Shown: positions 55,501 through 63,426 of the stretch, in pieces
How positions within the stretch are numbered: position 1 is the first letter of the stretch
Layout: every line of letters starts with the position of its first letter
From: QVMG01 sp032073245
Lineage (GTDB): Bacteria > Bacteroidota > Bacteroidia > Bacteroidales > Tannerellaceae
DNA: 64,000 nt
NCBI GenBank assembly: GCA_032073245.1
Contig: DAMANX010000014.1
Coordinates: 1-64,000 of the forward strand
Direction: 5' to 3'
The notes under the pieces: generated by a model
Databases searched by the model: none
What the model was told of the DNA's origin: nothing
What the model saw: only the letters and a program-made list of their open reading frames with translations
Position numbers and translations under genes: made by a program

Positions 55501-55835
55501 TCCGGCACACGCAAAGAAAATCGGCCGTCAATGTCTGTCACTGTACCGTTTGTAGTTCCTTTCACCGATACATTGGCACCAATAACTGTTTCTCCGGTAA
55601 CGTCTTTTACTACTCCGGAAATAATGCGTTCAGTTTGTTGAACAATACTTGTCCCCGCTTTTCCATCCGTACTCGGACTCAAGGTTAAATTGTCTGTTTC
55701 AGCTTTAAGCTGAACAGAAGAGAACAGAAATAAAGAGGCACATACCACGCCCCAATATCCCATTCCCCTGACTTCATGTCTTTTCATGTTGAATGTCATT
55801 TTTTGTTTTTCCATCAATACTTTCATTAAATTCAA
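52530..55835 (-). CDS. SusC/RagA-family TonB-dependent glycan importer
   Basis: A TonB-linked outer-membrane channel of up to 1101 residues. The start is uncertain among several in-frame ATGs; the signal peptide proper begins near MKRHEVRGMGYWG, at about residue 17 of this frame. After it come a CarboxypepD_reg-like domain (ISGVVKDVTGETVIGANVSVKGT), a TonB box region, the SusC signature DEVVVVAYGTQKKVNVTGAVSMV, the plug (SVLKDAASASIYGTRAAFGVILVTTKSGK) and a 22-strand barrel ending FAVGLSLNF. It takes up oligosaccharides with the SusD protein encoded 14 nt downstream. Opposite strand to the glycosidases but the same locus. Confidence 0.93.
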   Translation of the reverse strand: MNLMKVLMEKQKMTFNMKRHEVRGMGYWGVVCASLFLFSSVQLKAETDNLTLSPSTDGKAGTSIVQQTERIISGVVKDVTGETVIGANVSVKGTTNGTVTDIDGRFSLRVPEGATLKVSYIGYKDMEIRITTQQTLDIILQDDAQALDEVVVVAYGTQKKVNVTGAVSMVGADVIESRPVANVSQALQGAIPGLNLTTTSSGGDLNSSMNINIRGTGSISSSDNPLILIDGIEGDMNLVNPNDIESISVLKDAASASIYGTRAAFGVILVTTKSGKAGKVRVSYSGDVRFSTATQVPEMVDSYTFANFFNTANRNSGGGNYFSDETMEKILKFQRGEYTDPTQQEYYGAVAGTNGKWNQYGTAYANTNWFDEFYKKNVPSTQHNLSLSGGSEKVVWSLSGSFLNQNGLIAHGHDEMSRYTMNAKIGAELADWIRVDYTNKWTRKDYTKPQYMTGLFFHNIARRWPTCYPVDPNGHWADGMEIAELEDGGIYSENNDLFTQQIRFTIEPLKEWRIYAEGSMRNTYNKNTRSRFPVYHYMVDNTPYIRDSGYGTETYVRDNRFKQNYYTVNVYSDYTRSFGLHNGKVMAGVNYERYDQDNLSGEGTNLTTTEKPYLSQVQTNMKTGDSYWNRATAGYFGRLNYDYDGRYLLEFNIRYDGSSRFVGDQRWAWFPSVSLGWNIARESFFKNLTEDISMLKLRASWGQLGNTSSRYDSFTDWYPFYQQQAIGAANGTWLINGEKPNTSSLPGIVSSMLTWETVETWDVGLDWAALNNRLTGSFDWFARTTKDMIGPAPTLGSALGTSAPQINNCDMRSSGWELEIGWRDQVSQVKYGARLNISDSRQKILTYPNETGAINTYYDGKMLNEIWGYSTQGIASSQEEMDGWIVNNRPNWGSNWSAGDVMYKDLNGDGVVSSGDNTLENHGDLTVIGNTTPRYRVGLNLDVAWKGLDFSVFFQGVLKRDWAFGQGDAYFWGATGNVWQSACFEDHLDYWREDNMNAYYPKPYFGGVQKNQVTQTRYLQDASYLRCKNMQIGYTLPRPWVSKAGIDNCRVYVSCDNLFTITSLSSIYDPEAFGGYGDEGWGSGKTYPLQRTFAVGLSLNF

Positions 55836-56043
55836 GATTTGTGAGATTCTTTGTTTTACTGATACAAAGGAAAAGATAGCTTACTGAAGAGGTATCCAAT
55901 ATCGTCTAAGTTTTTTTCAATTTCGAATAAATATGAAAAAGCAGAAAATGGAAAGGATAAATGCTTACGCGTACAAAATAGAATTAGCTAAAAACAAACA
56001 TTTAGCTAATAAAAAACGAACATTTAAAAATAAGAACTTAACA

Positions 56044-56424
56044 CTATTTGCGGAAAGTGACTTTACGGTTCATAAGAAAATTAACAGCTCCATAGACAAA
56101 CAATCCGAGAAACTGAGCCAGGTATTCATTCATACCCAATAACTCTACCATACATAAAAGAAAAACAAACTGAGCTCCATAGGCCAGCCCGAAAGCGAAA
56201 AGGAAAAGCGGAATCTCACGTTTCAAACTTCCTTCAGAAGAAGAGAATATCCAGTATTTACTCCAGATAAAGTTATTGATTAAAGCAGCTATATATCCTG
56301 CAATATTCGACCAGATATAACCAGAATGAAGAAGATCCATCATTATCCAGATCACTACATAGGTAATCAAGGCATTTAATGAACCAATTACTATAAACCG
56401 GAAAATGCGTACGGATTCTTTCAT
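56044..56424 (-). CDS. GtrA-family membrane protein
   Basis: A 126-residue protein with four membrane helices (about 10-30, 37-55, 70-90, 98-118) and the family pattern FRFIVIGSLNALITYVV at the start, NNFIWSKYWIF in the middle and NFLMNRKVTF at the end. GtrA-like proteins are associated with flipping or handling polyprenyl-linked sugars for cell-surface glycans. No glycosyltransferase gene is adjacent, so the partner is unknown. It lies 208 bp from susC in a stretch without other genes. Confidence 0.85.
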   Translation of the reverse strand: MKESVRIFRFIVIGSLNALITYVVIWIMMDLLHSGYIWSNIAGYIAALINNFIWSKYWIFSSSEGSLKREIPLFLFAFGLAYGAQFVFLLCMVELLGMNEYLAQFLGLFVYGAVNFLMNRKVTFRK

Positions 56425-56652
56425 TCTTTATTTCAATCTACAAACATACAAAAAACAACTATCAAAAAGAAAGTCTTTATCTAATCTCTAAAACAAACAG
56501 ATAGGTTAAAAAGTGTTTCTATATATAGAACAGGGCCAAACTATATATAGAATAGTCTTATATTATATATAATACTATCATTTTGTATTAATGGTATTGA
56601 ATTGATAATCTGGTTCAATTATATGGTTGGTAATCGCAGATAAATAATTAAA

Positions 56653-56687
56653 AGAGGCTGCTAATATGCATAAGTAGCCTCTTTTTC
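56653..56687. terminator. hairpin with T-run upstream of the phosphoesterase gene
   Basis: AGAGGCT...AGCCTCT followed by TTTTT on the plus strand and by TTTAATT on the minus strand, so it could work in either direction. No gene on either strand reads into it within the 316-bp gap 56425-56740; the rest of that gap is AT-rich with TATATATA runs and shows nothing I can name. A promoter box (TACTTTTG, 56689-56696) follows at once. Confidence 0.6.
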
Positions 56688-56688
56688 T

Positions 56689-56696
56689 TACTTTTG
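56689..56696 (+). promoter_or_regulatory. -7 promoter element of the phosphoesterase gene
   Basis: TACTTTTG, full match to TAnnTTTG, 44 nt before the ATG at 56741 and directly after a hairpin that would insulate it. Confidence 0.55.
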
Positions 56697-56740
56697 TTCT
56701 CTGGAAAGAAGTAGTTTCTCATGCTACAAAATAATTATAT

Positions 56741-59215
56741 ATGAAAAAAGCAATTATTACTCTATTATTCCTGGCTGGTATAATGTTCCAGGCAGATGCT
56801 GCCCATAGAGGGCGGGTCTTTGTTGACAAAAACAAGAATGGACGATTTGACAAAGGTGAAAGCGTATTACCCAATGTGATGGTTTCAGATGGGTTAAACG
56901 TGGTTAAGACTGCGTCTGACGGTTCTTTTACACTTCCCGGACATGAAAAAGAACGGTTTATTTTCATTACCATACCATCAGGTTACAAAACAGATAACAA
57001 ACATTATATCCCGATCAATAAGGAAATATCCTCCTACGAATTTGGCGTTCAACCCTATAATGGCGGTATACAAAATGACGGAAGCCATAAATATATTCAA
57101 ATTACTGATACGGAGATTTCCAGTACTGAAGGACATGATGTATGGATAAAGAACCTACGCGATTATGCTGCAAATGAGAAGGCAGCTTTTATTATGCACT
57201 CAGGAGATATCTGTTATGAGAAGGGCCTGAAGGCACATATAAAAATAATGAATACAGCCAATATGGATTGTCCGGTATTCTATGGTATCGGTAATCATGA
57301 TTTGGTGAAAGGTGCTTATGGAGAAGAATTATTCGAAAGTATCTATGGACCTGCTTATTATTCTTTCGATGCTGGAAATACACATTATGTTGTCACCCCA
57401 ATGCCTCATGGCGACTTTAAACCATCCTATACTACAGAAGATGTTTATCGCTGGTTGAAAAATGACCTGGCTATGATTCCGAAAGGAAAGCCTGTTGTGA
57501 TGTTCAATCACGATTTGCTTACCCATAGTGATGTCTTTCGTTTTGGTATTAGCGAAAGCGAATCGATCGACTTTAATAATTACAATCTGAAAGCATGGAT
57601 TTATGGCCATTGGCATATTAATTACATAAAAAAACAGGGAAATGTATATACAATATGTACCAGTACGGTAGATAAAGGAGGTATAGACCATTCAACAAGT
57701 GCTTTCCGTGTAATACATGCAGACAAAAGAGGAAATATATCCAGTCAGTTGCGTTATTCATATATAGATAAACATATCGAAATAGCCTCACCGGGTAAAG
57801 ATGGATTACCTTTATTAGTTTCAGGTGCTATTCCTCTGACCGTGAATACTTATTATAGCGCTTCACCAACAAAAGAAGTCAGTTATACTTGCCTTGTAGA
57901 TGGAAAGAAACTATTTAATAACCGTAAACTCAACCAAAAGACAGACTGGAGCTGGACAGATATGATCTATCTGACCAATAGGCCGGTAGGCAAAACCATT
58001 ACGTTGAAAGTAACAGCTACTTTCAATAATGGAGAAAAAGTAGAAAAGGAAACCAGTTTTACCTACAATACCCGTCAAAAACAAATCAATCTGGATGGAA
58101 ACTGGGATAATCTTCTAGGGAATGCCCAACATACCGGAACAAATAATGCAACTATAGAGCCTCCTCTTAAAATGTCATGGGCTTCGAATATCGGTGCTAA
58201 CATATATATGGCTTCCCCTGTAATCCATAAAGGGAAAATATATGTTGCGTCGGTTGACGAAGACCTGAAAGGCAAAGGGCATATTTATGCACTTGATAGT
58301 CAGAACGGCAATCTACTCTGGAAATATCCGGTTAATAATTCAATAAAGAATACGATAGTTGTAGAAGACAGTGCAGTATATGCCCAAACAGCTGAAGGTA
58401 GCTTGTATGCCATTAAAACTGTGGACGGTAGCCTGAAATGGGGTACACAATTACATGTAAACGGGCTGCCGGCATTGATTGAAGGGTTAGTGATTTCAGA
58501 TGGTGTTATTTATGCGGGAACAGGAGGAGGCCTTTGCGCTTTGGATGCCCGTAATGGAAAAGTTTTATGGGAAAACAAAGATTGGAAACAAGGTGAAGGA
58601 ACTACCTCTACACTTGCAGTGGGAAAAGGGATGCTGATTGGTTCCGTTCAATGGCATGGATTATATGGTAATGATGCCCAAACAGGAGAATTGAAATGGC
58701 ATTTAAACAAAAATGGCATTACCAACAGGGGATCTTCAGCTGCTATACATGATAATCTGCTTTATATTATATCAGCCAAGTCATTGTTCATTATAGACCC
58801 AACCAACGGGAATGTGATTGTACGTAAAGAATATCCTTTCAGCATAGATGTTACTTCTACCCCACTCCTCACCAATCAGGAAATCATTTTCGGTTCAGTT
58901 AATGACGGATTAATTGCTGTAGATAAGGAAACCCTGGAAATCAAATGGAAATATCAAACACAGGATGCCTTTATTTATACGGCTCCATATACCCGTAAAG
59001 CATCGGCAACAATTGAAACCAGTCCTGTTCTTGTAGGTAACACAGTATATTTCGGTGCTTCGGACGGAACTTTGTATGGTATTGATAAAGAAAAAGGCGA
59101 GCTTGTATGGAAACATGCAACAGGCGCTCCTGTATTCGGTTCTATGGCTGTTTCGGGAAATACCTTAATTGCCGTTGATTTTGGAGGCAATGTATATGCC
59201 TTCACCGGACAATAA
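56741..59215 (+). CDS. metallophosphoesterase fused to a PQQ-like beta-propeller
   Basis: An 824-residue exported protein (MKKAIITLLFLAGIMFQADA signal). An N-terminal beta domain (GRVFVDKNKNGRFDKGESVLPNVMVSDG, about 22-105) precedes a calcineurin-like phosphoesterase domain with DTE, GDICYEKG, GNHDLVKG and GHWHIN, the usual two-metal ligands. A middle beta domain (about 350-440) leads into a C-terminal propeller of PQQ/WD-like repeats (LYALDSQNGNLLWKYP, YGIDKEKGELVWKHATG, AFTGQ end). No PQQ-dependent active site is apparent, so the propeller is probably a binding module. The substrate is unknown; periplasmic phosphomonoester or glycan-linked phosphate are possible. Confidence 0.85.
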   Translation: MKKAIITLLFLAGIMFQADAAHRGRVFVDKNKNGRFDKGESVLPNVMVSDGLNVVKTASDGSFTLPGHEKERFIFITIPSGYKTDNKHYIPINKEISSYEFGVQPYNGGIQNDGSHKYIQITDTEISSTEGHDVWIKNLRDYAANEKAAFIMHSGDICYEKGLKAHIKIMNTANMDCPVFYGIGNHDLVKGAYGEELFESIYGPAYYSFDAGNTHYVVTPMPHGDFKPSYTTEDVYRWLKNDLAMIPKGKPVVMFNHDLLTHSDVFRFGISESESIDFNNYNLKAWIYGHWHINYIKKQGNVYTICTSTVDKGGIDHSTSAFRVIHADKRGNISSQLRYSYIDKHIEIASPGKDGLPLLVSGAIPLTVNTYYSASPTKEVSYTCLVDGKKLFNNRKLNQKTDWSWTDMIYLTNRPVGKTITLKVTATFNNGEKVEKETSFTYNTRQKQINLDGNWDNLLGNAQHTGTNNATIEPPLKMSWASNIGANIYMASPVIHKGKIYVASVDEDLKGKGHIYALDSQNGNLLWKYPVNNSIKNTIVVEDSAVYAQTAEGSLYAIKTVDGSLKWGTQLHVNGLPALIEGLVISDGVIYAGTGGGLCALDARNGKVLWENKDWKQGEGTTSTLAVGKGMLIGSVQWHGLYGNDAQTGELKWHLNKNGITNRGSSAAIHDNLLYIISAKSLFIIDPTNGNVIVRKEYPFSIDVTSTPLLTNQEIIFGSVNDGLIAVDKETLEIKWKYQTQDAFIYTAPYTRKASATIETSPVLVGNTVYFGASDGTLYGIDKEKGELVWKHATGAPVFGSMAVSGNTLIAVDFGGNVYAFTGQ

Positions 59216-59239
59216 TATTATATCCTCAACTTAATTATA

Positions 59240-59318
59240 CAAACACAGAGGCACGGAGATACGGAGTTTTCTAGATTAAGAAATTTAAAATTTCTGTGCC
59301 TCTGTGTCTCTGTGTTTG
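59240..59318. repeat. inverted repeat of CACAGAG-type words
   Basis: Left arm CAAACACAGAGGCACGGAGA and a right arm complementary to it surround an AT-rich centre, in the gap after the phosphoesterase gene. Similar CACAGAGGCACGGAG sequences are widespread between genes in many bacteria. It can form a long imperfect hairpin that may serve as transcript end. Confidence 0.65.
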
Positions 59319-59406
59319 ATATTTGTATCCCCTCTTTTCATTTTCCCCCAAAAGTTAATAAATCATTAAGAATGTAATAGTTTACTTCTATTTAAAAATT
59401 CGCCAT

Positions 59407-59414
59407 TATTTTTG
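59407..59414 (+). promoter_or_regulatory. -7 promoter element of the DUF47/Pit operon
   Basis: TATTTTTG, a full match to TAnnTTTG, 27 nt before the ATG at 59442. Confidence 0.55.
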
Positions 59415-59441
59415 TAAACTCAAAAAATACAAAAACGCACC

Positions 59442-60092
59442 ATGGGCATTAATCGCTTTTTCCAGTTTTTTCTCCCCAAAGAAACAAAGTTTCTCACTTT
59501 ACTTACAAGCCAGATTGAGGATATAGTAAAAGCCTCAGATTTACTCATCAAGTTTATGAACACTCCGGAACATGAAAACCGGAAATTAGTCTACACACAG
59601 ATAAAGGAGATTGAAAAGCATTGCGATACGCTAACCAATCAGATTCTGGATGAATTAAATAATACTTTTATTACCCCTTTTGACCGCGAAGATATTCATG
59701 ATCTGGCATCGCAACTCGATGATGTTCTTGATTTGATCAATGGTTCTGCAAAACGTGTTATTTTGTATCAACCCAAAAGAATGCCTGACAGCATGGCGGA
59801 ATTGGCAAAATACATCAAAAAAAGTGCAGAATCCCTCCAAATTGCAATTATAGAACTGGAAAAAGTCAAAAAGAATCCAACCATCGTAAAACAGGAATGC
59901 CGCAGATTGCATGAAATTGAAAATCAAGCAGATGATGTATACGAAATGTTTATTATCGATCTTTTTGAAAATGAGAAAGACGCAATTGAATTATTGAAGC
60001 AGGTAGAAATTATGCAAATGCTTGAAAATTCTACGGATAAGGCCTATCGTGTATCAGATGTGCTAAAAACAATCGTTGTAAAATACGCCTAA
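59442..60092 (+). CDS. DUF47 (PhoU-like) phosphate transport accessory protein
   Basis: A 216-residue all-helical cytoplasmic protein of the DUF47/TIGR00153 family, distantly like PhoU. Typical blocks are LLTSQIEDIVKASDLLIKFM, EIEKHCDTLTNQILDELNNTFITPFDREDIHDLASQLDDVLDLI and RRLHEIENQADDVYEMFI, with repeated acidic residues that bind metal in PhoU-like folds. It lies 14 nt upstream of the Pit transporter and almost certainly shares its transcript, modulating phosphate uptake. Confidence 0.92.
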   Translation: MGINRFFQFFLPKETKFLTLLTSQIEDIVKASDLLIKFMNTPEHENRKLVYTQIKEIEKHCDTLTNQILDELNNTFITPFDREDIHDLASQLDDVLDLINGSAKRVILYQPKRMPDSMAELAKYIKKSAESLQIAIIELEKVKKNPTIVKQECRRLHEIENQADDVYEMFIIDLFENEKDAIELLKQVEIMQMLENSTDKAYRVSDVLKTIVVKYA

Positions 60093-60106
60093 ACACTACT
60101 CACCTG

Positions 60107-61111
60107 ATGACTCTACTGATTGTTATTATTTGTCTGGCGCTTATTTTCGACTTTATTAATGGGTTTCACGATGCAGCCAACTCTATTGCTACTATCGTTT
60201 CCACCAAAGTGTTGTCCCCTTTCCTTGCCGTATTATGGGCTGCTTTCTTTAATTTCGTTGCATTCTTTATCGCTAAGTTTGTTATAGGAGAATTCGGTAT
60301 TGCCAATACAGTCGCCAAAACAGTATTGGAAGACTATATCACACTTCCGGTAATTCTATCCGGTATAGTTGCTGCCATTGTCTGGAACCTGTTTACATGG
60401 TGGAAAGGCATTCCTTCTTCTTCTTCCCACACGCTTATCGGCGGATTTGCCGGTGCAGCTATTGCTTATGGTGGTTTCAATGCTATCCATGCAGGGGTAA
60501 TCCTTAAAATTGCAGCTTTCATTATCCTGGCACCTTTCATTGGTATGTTGATGGCATCAATTATCACAATCATCATCATGAATGTATGTAAAAAAGCTAA
60601 ACCGGCTAAAGCAGAAGCCTGGTTCAGACGTCTTCAATTAGTTTCTTCGGGTTTATTCAGTATCGGACACGGATTGAATGACTCACAGAAAGTTATGGGT
60701 ATTATTGCTGCAGCACTCTTTGTGGCAGGAGGTAAAGTCGGTGATATCACGGCAATTCCCGATTGGGTTCCATTGGCTTGTTTCAGCATGATTGCATTAG
60801 GAACAATGTCAGGAGGATGGCGAATAGTTAAAACAATGGGAACTAAAATTACAAAAGTAACCCCACTTGAAGGTTTCGCAGCAGAAACAGCCGGAGCTTT
60901 AACTCTTTACTTAACGGAATACCTCAAAATACCGGTAAGTACCACACACACTATCACTGGTGCAATTATTGGTGTGGGCGCCGTTAAACGCCTCTCTGCA
61001 GTCCGCTGGGGAGTTACAGTCAATCTGATGTGGGCATGGATTATTACTATTCCTATCAGTGCTTTATTGGCAATGGGAGTTTATTTCCTGCTTAAGTTAT
61101 TTGGATTATAA
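60107..61111 (+). CDS. pit: low-affinity inorganic phosphate transporter (Pit family)
   Basis: A 334-residue inner-membrane transporter of the PiT family with about ten helices. The two family signature repeats are visible as DFINGFHDAANSIATIVSTKVLSP near residue 16 and GHGLNDSQKVMGII near residue 188; SSSHTLIGG and STTHTITGA follow each half. It moves metal-phosphate with a proton or sodium gradient. It is the second gene of the operon with the DUF47 accessory protein; a longer reading frame from its end would continue into the esterase gene but is not needed. Confidence 0.93.
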   Translation: MTLLIVIICLALIFDFINGFHDAANSIATIVSTKVLSPFLAVLWAAFFNFVAFFIAKFVIGEFGIANTVAKTVLEDYITLPVILSGIVAAIVWNLFTWWKGIPSSSSHTLIGGFAGAAIAYGGFNAIHAGVILKIAAFIILAPFIGMLMASIITIIIMNVCKKAKPAKAEAWFRRLQLVSSGLFSIGHGLNDSQKVMGIIAAALFVAGGKVGDITAIPDWVPLACFSMIALGTMSGGWRIVKTMGTKITKVTPLEGFAAETAGALTLYLTEYLKIPVSTTHTITGAIIGVGAVKRLSAVRWGVTVNLMWAWIITIPISALLAMGVYFLLKLFGL

Positions 61112-61127
61112 TCAACATCTACATAAC

Positions 61128-61943
61128 ATGAAAAGTATATCTTTTATTCTGTTGTTAGTCTTATTTTCATTTGCCATTCAGGCAGCAACAGTAGATACGC
61201 TGAATGTGTACAGTAAGTCTATGAATAAAGATATACAGGTTGTGGTTATTTCACCTGATAAGAAACAAATATCAAGCGCCGTTATATATTTACTTCATGG
61301 ATACGGAGGAAATGCCAAAACATGGATTGGAATAAAGCCCGAACTCACAAAGATTGCCGATCAGTATGGACTTATATTCGTATGCCCTGATGGTAAAAAC
61401 AGCTGGTATTGGGATAGTCCTAAGAATCCATCTTATAAATATGAAACTTTTGTATCCACTGAATTAGTAAAATACATTGACACTAATTACCAGACTAAAA
61501 AAGATAAAACTGCCCGTGCCATTACCGGTTTAAGTATGGGAGGACATGGAGCCTTATGGATAGCTTTCCACCATAAGGAAACTTTCGGTGCTGCAGGAAG
61601 TACCAGCGGTGGAGTAGATATCCGTCCTTTTCCTAAAAACTGGGAAATGAGTAAACAACTCGGGGATTATGCAAATAACAAAACCATCTGGGAAAATCAT
61701 ACAGTTATCAACCAGCTTAATAAAATAAAAAACGGAGATCTTGCTTTGATTTTCGACTGCGGCACAGATGATTTTTTCTTTGAAGTAAACAACAATTTCC
61801 ATACAAAATTACTAGATCAAGGTATTGATCACGACTACATCACACGCCCGGGCGGCCACAATAGCACATATTGGAAGAACGCCATTGATTACCAAATCCT
61901 ATTCTTTCTGAAATATTTTGACTTATCACTCGGGAATAACTAA
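61128..61943 (+). CDS. secreted esterase of the EsteraseD/FrmB-like family
   Basis: A 271-residue alpha/beta hydrolase started at 61128 (MKSISFILLLVLFSFAIQAA signal). An in-frame ATG at 61059 lies inside the Pit gene. The nucleophile is Ser in GLSMGGHGALW, the acid is likely Asp in DCGTDDFFFE and the His is in PGGHNSTYW. Related proteins are acetyl- or feruloyl-esterases of the CE1 type and Ag85-like enzymes; a short-chain ester substrate is probable, but the exact one is not readable. It lies 16 nt after the Pit gene and overlaps the convergent next gene by 18 nt. Confidence 0.85.
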   Translation: MKSISFILLLVLFSFAIQAATVDTLNVYSKSMNKDIQVVVISPDKKQISSAVIYLLHGYGGNAKTWIGIKPELTKIADQYGLIFVCPDGKNSWYWDSPKNPSYKYETFVSTELVKYIDTNYQTKKDKTARAITGLSMGGHGALWIAFHHKETFGAAGSTSGGVDIRPFPKNWEMSKQLGDYANNKTIWENHTVINQLNKIKNGDLALIFDCGTDDFFFEVNNNFHTKLLDQGIDHDYITRPGGHNSTYWKNAIDYQILFFLKYFDLSLGNN

Positions 61944-62555
61944 ATAAATAGGATTATTATAGTTTGGCTTACTGCTTATTTCTATTTTGGAACAATCTAT
62001 GCATTCAGATTCCGGCAATGGAGGCAACCCGATACCTATTCTAAGACTATCAGATTTAGCTTTATCCTGTAAACACACCCCGCTTGCACTTGTCCATGCT
62101 TTATATGGTGTATCATAATAAGAACGTCCTTCAGTGGACACATAATGCCTGTCTAGTGCATAACTAAACATAAGTGGACTCAAATTACCTTTATTTACTT
62201 CGCTCATAAATAAATCGTAATATTCTTTTGCTATTTTAGTAGGATTATGTACGAGATATATAAAACCTGTGCTACTGACACATTGCTGTTCCCAATTTTT
62301 TTCACCCACCATTTTTTTATTTGGAAAACCATTCTTCTTAACAAATGAAATGAACTTATCAAAGTTCAAACTGTCAAATTTAATTATACGTTCTTTTAGA
62401 ATTTCCATGTAATCTGAATTTCTAATCGTTTGATCAATTGCATAAAGTTGACATAACTCAAAAGCTAGAGAATCTTGTTGAGATGTTGTTAATTCTTGCC
62501 CGTAAATATTCGCAGAAAAGAATAAAAGTACTAATAACTGCAAAACTTGTTTCAT
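61926..62555 (-). CDS. exported DUF6624-like protein
   Basis: A 209-residue protein started at 62555 (MKQVLQLLVLLFFSANIYGQ signal). A start at 62597 adds 14 residues before it. The body carries NFDKFISFVKKNGFPNKKMVGEKN, a His in YLVHNPTK, YALDRHYVSTEGRSYYDTPYKAW and SLRIGIGLPPLPES, which resemble the conserved points of DUF6624 (GWP-type turn, His, DR and YGT-type motifs, C-terminal pLPP). Five cysteines are scattered through the mature part. Function is unknown. It is convergent with the esterase gene and overlaps its 3' end. Confidence 0.65.
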   Translation of the reverse strand: MKQVLQLLVLLFFSANIYGQELTTSQQDSLAFELCQLYAIDQTIRNSDYMEILKERIIKFDSLNFDKFISFVKKNGFPNKKMVGEKNWEQQCVSSTGFIYLVHNPTKIAKEYYDLFMSEVNKGNLSPLMFSYALDRHYVSTEGRSYYDTPYKAWTSASGVCLQDKAKSDSLRIGIGLPPLPESECIDCSKIEISSKPNYNNPIYLVIPE

Positions 62556-62675
62556 AGCAATCAACTTTTTAAATATTTCTTGTGCAAAATAAAACAAATA
62601 TTCAAATATTGATTTTGTTTAAATCTTATTTTAATCAAAATTAAGTTGAAGGTTATACAATACAAACAATATATT

Positions 62676-62710
62676 AAGGGGGCTATTTCTATAATAGAAA
62701 CAACCCCCTT
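62676..62710 (-). terminator. terminator of the HU-like gene
   Basis: Stem AAGGGGG/CCCCCTT with an inner TTTCTA/TAGAAA stem. It is downstream of the minus-strand gene ending at 62734; the T-run after it is weak. Confidence 0.55.
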
Positions 62711-62733
62711 CTTTCAAAAAACTCTTACTCTTA

Positions 62734-63171
62734 TCAGAAAGTGCCCGGATCTTCCGGATCCTCCTTTTCCTTTTCTTTTTTCTCCATCTCTAATCGATCA
62801 AAATCCGTTTGTTGACGGGCATTGCGAAGTGTTTCTCCCGGAGTAAAAACAATTTTCGGATTCCTTATCTGATCGGTATCAAAATCCTCTTCCTTTTCAG
62901 ATCCGGTGGATCCCACACTATACCGAAAATTACCAAATTCCCCAAACTGAACAATATGCCCTTGCATAAGATGCTTACGTATCAGATGGTTCATACGATC
63001 CAATATTCCTTTCACCTGATTGCTCGGTATCCCGGATTCTATGATCTCATCCAACAAATACCTAAAAGGAATTTTATCCGTATATACCGCACGTGCGTAA
63101 ACTTTTTGAGGAATTGCTTCCTGATCTTTTCCAAGATTCTTTCCTTTGACTAATTTGAATTTCATTGACAT
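62734..63171 (-). CDS. HU-like DNA-binding protein (Bacteroidota histone-like type)
   Basis: A 145-residue basic protein with an HU/IHF-like core: KVYARAVYTDKIPFRYLLDEIIESGIPSNQVKGILDRMNHLIRKHLMQGHIVQFGEFGNFRYSVGS, where the GHIVQFGEFGNFR strand pair matches the HU beta-arm base. This core sits in the wider Bacteroidota family of large HU-like proteins with extra N- and C-terminal segments; the C-terminal EKKEKEKEDPEDP tail is low-complexity and acidic-basic. It is likely a nucleoid protein. The start could be either of two ATGs six nt apart. Confidence 0.85.
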   Translation of the reverse strand: MSMKFKLVKGKNLGKDQEAIPQKVYARAVYTDKIPFRYLLDEIIESGIPSNQVKGILDRMNHLIRKHLMQGHIVQFGEFGNFRYSVGSTGSEKEEDFDTDQIRNPKIVFTPGETLRNARQQTDFDRLEMEKKEKEKEDPEDPGTF

Positions 63172-63365
63172 AATACTTACTTTTTAGTTGTTGATTATAA
63201 GTTGTGTACACGGTTCAAATGTAGAAATACAGTTTTATGGGCTGTCTGTGGGTGTCAGTTTGTGTACCTATATGTCTTTAAAGTTTTACGTTTTGGCTAA
63301 AGCCATCTTCTATATATTTCTCTCCCCACATCTAAAGCAGCGGGCTATTGATTAAATCTCTGTAC

Positions 63366-63400
63366 AAACAAAAAGGGCGAACCATCCGATCCGCCCTTTC
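63366..63400 (-). terminator. terminator of the gene at the right edge
   Basis: AAAGGGCG...CGCCCTTT stem followed on the minus strand by TTTTTGTTTG, 26 nt after the stop codon at 63427. The rest of the 255-bp gap to the HU-like gene shows nothing else I can name. Confidence 0.75.
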
Positions 63401-63426
63401 TCTATTGTTTGTTTTAGAATTAAATA

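Noticed and set aside
55933..56142. 69-residue plus-strand reading frame between susC and the GtrA gene
   Set aside because: Lysine/asparagine-rich product of AT-rich DNA, overlapping the 3' end of the well-supported minus-strand GtrA gene.
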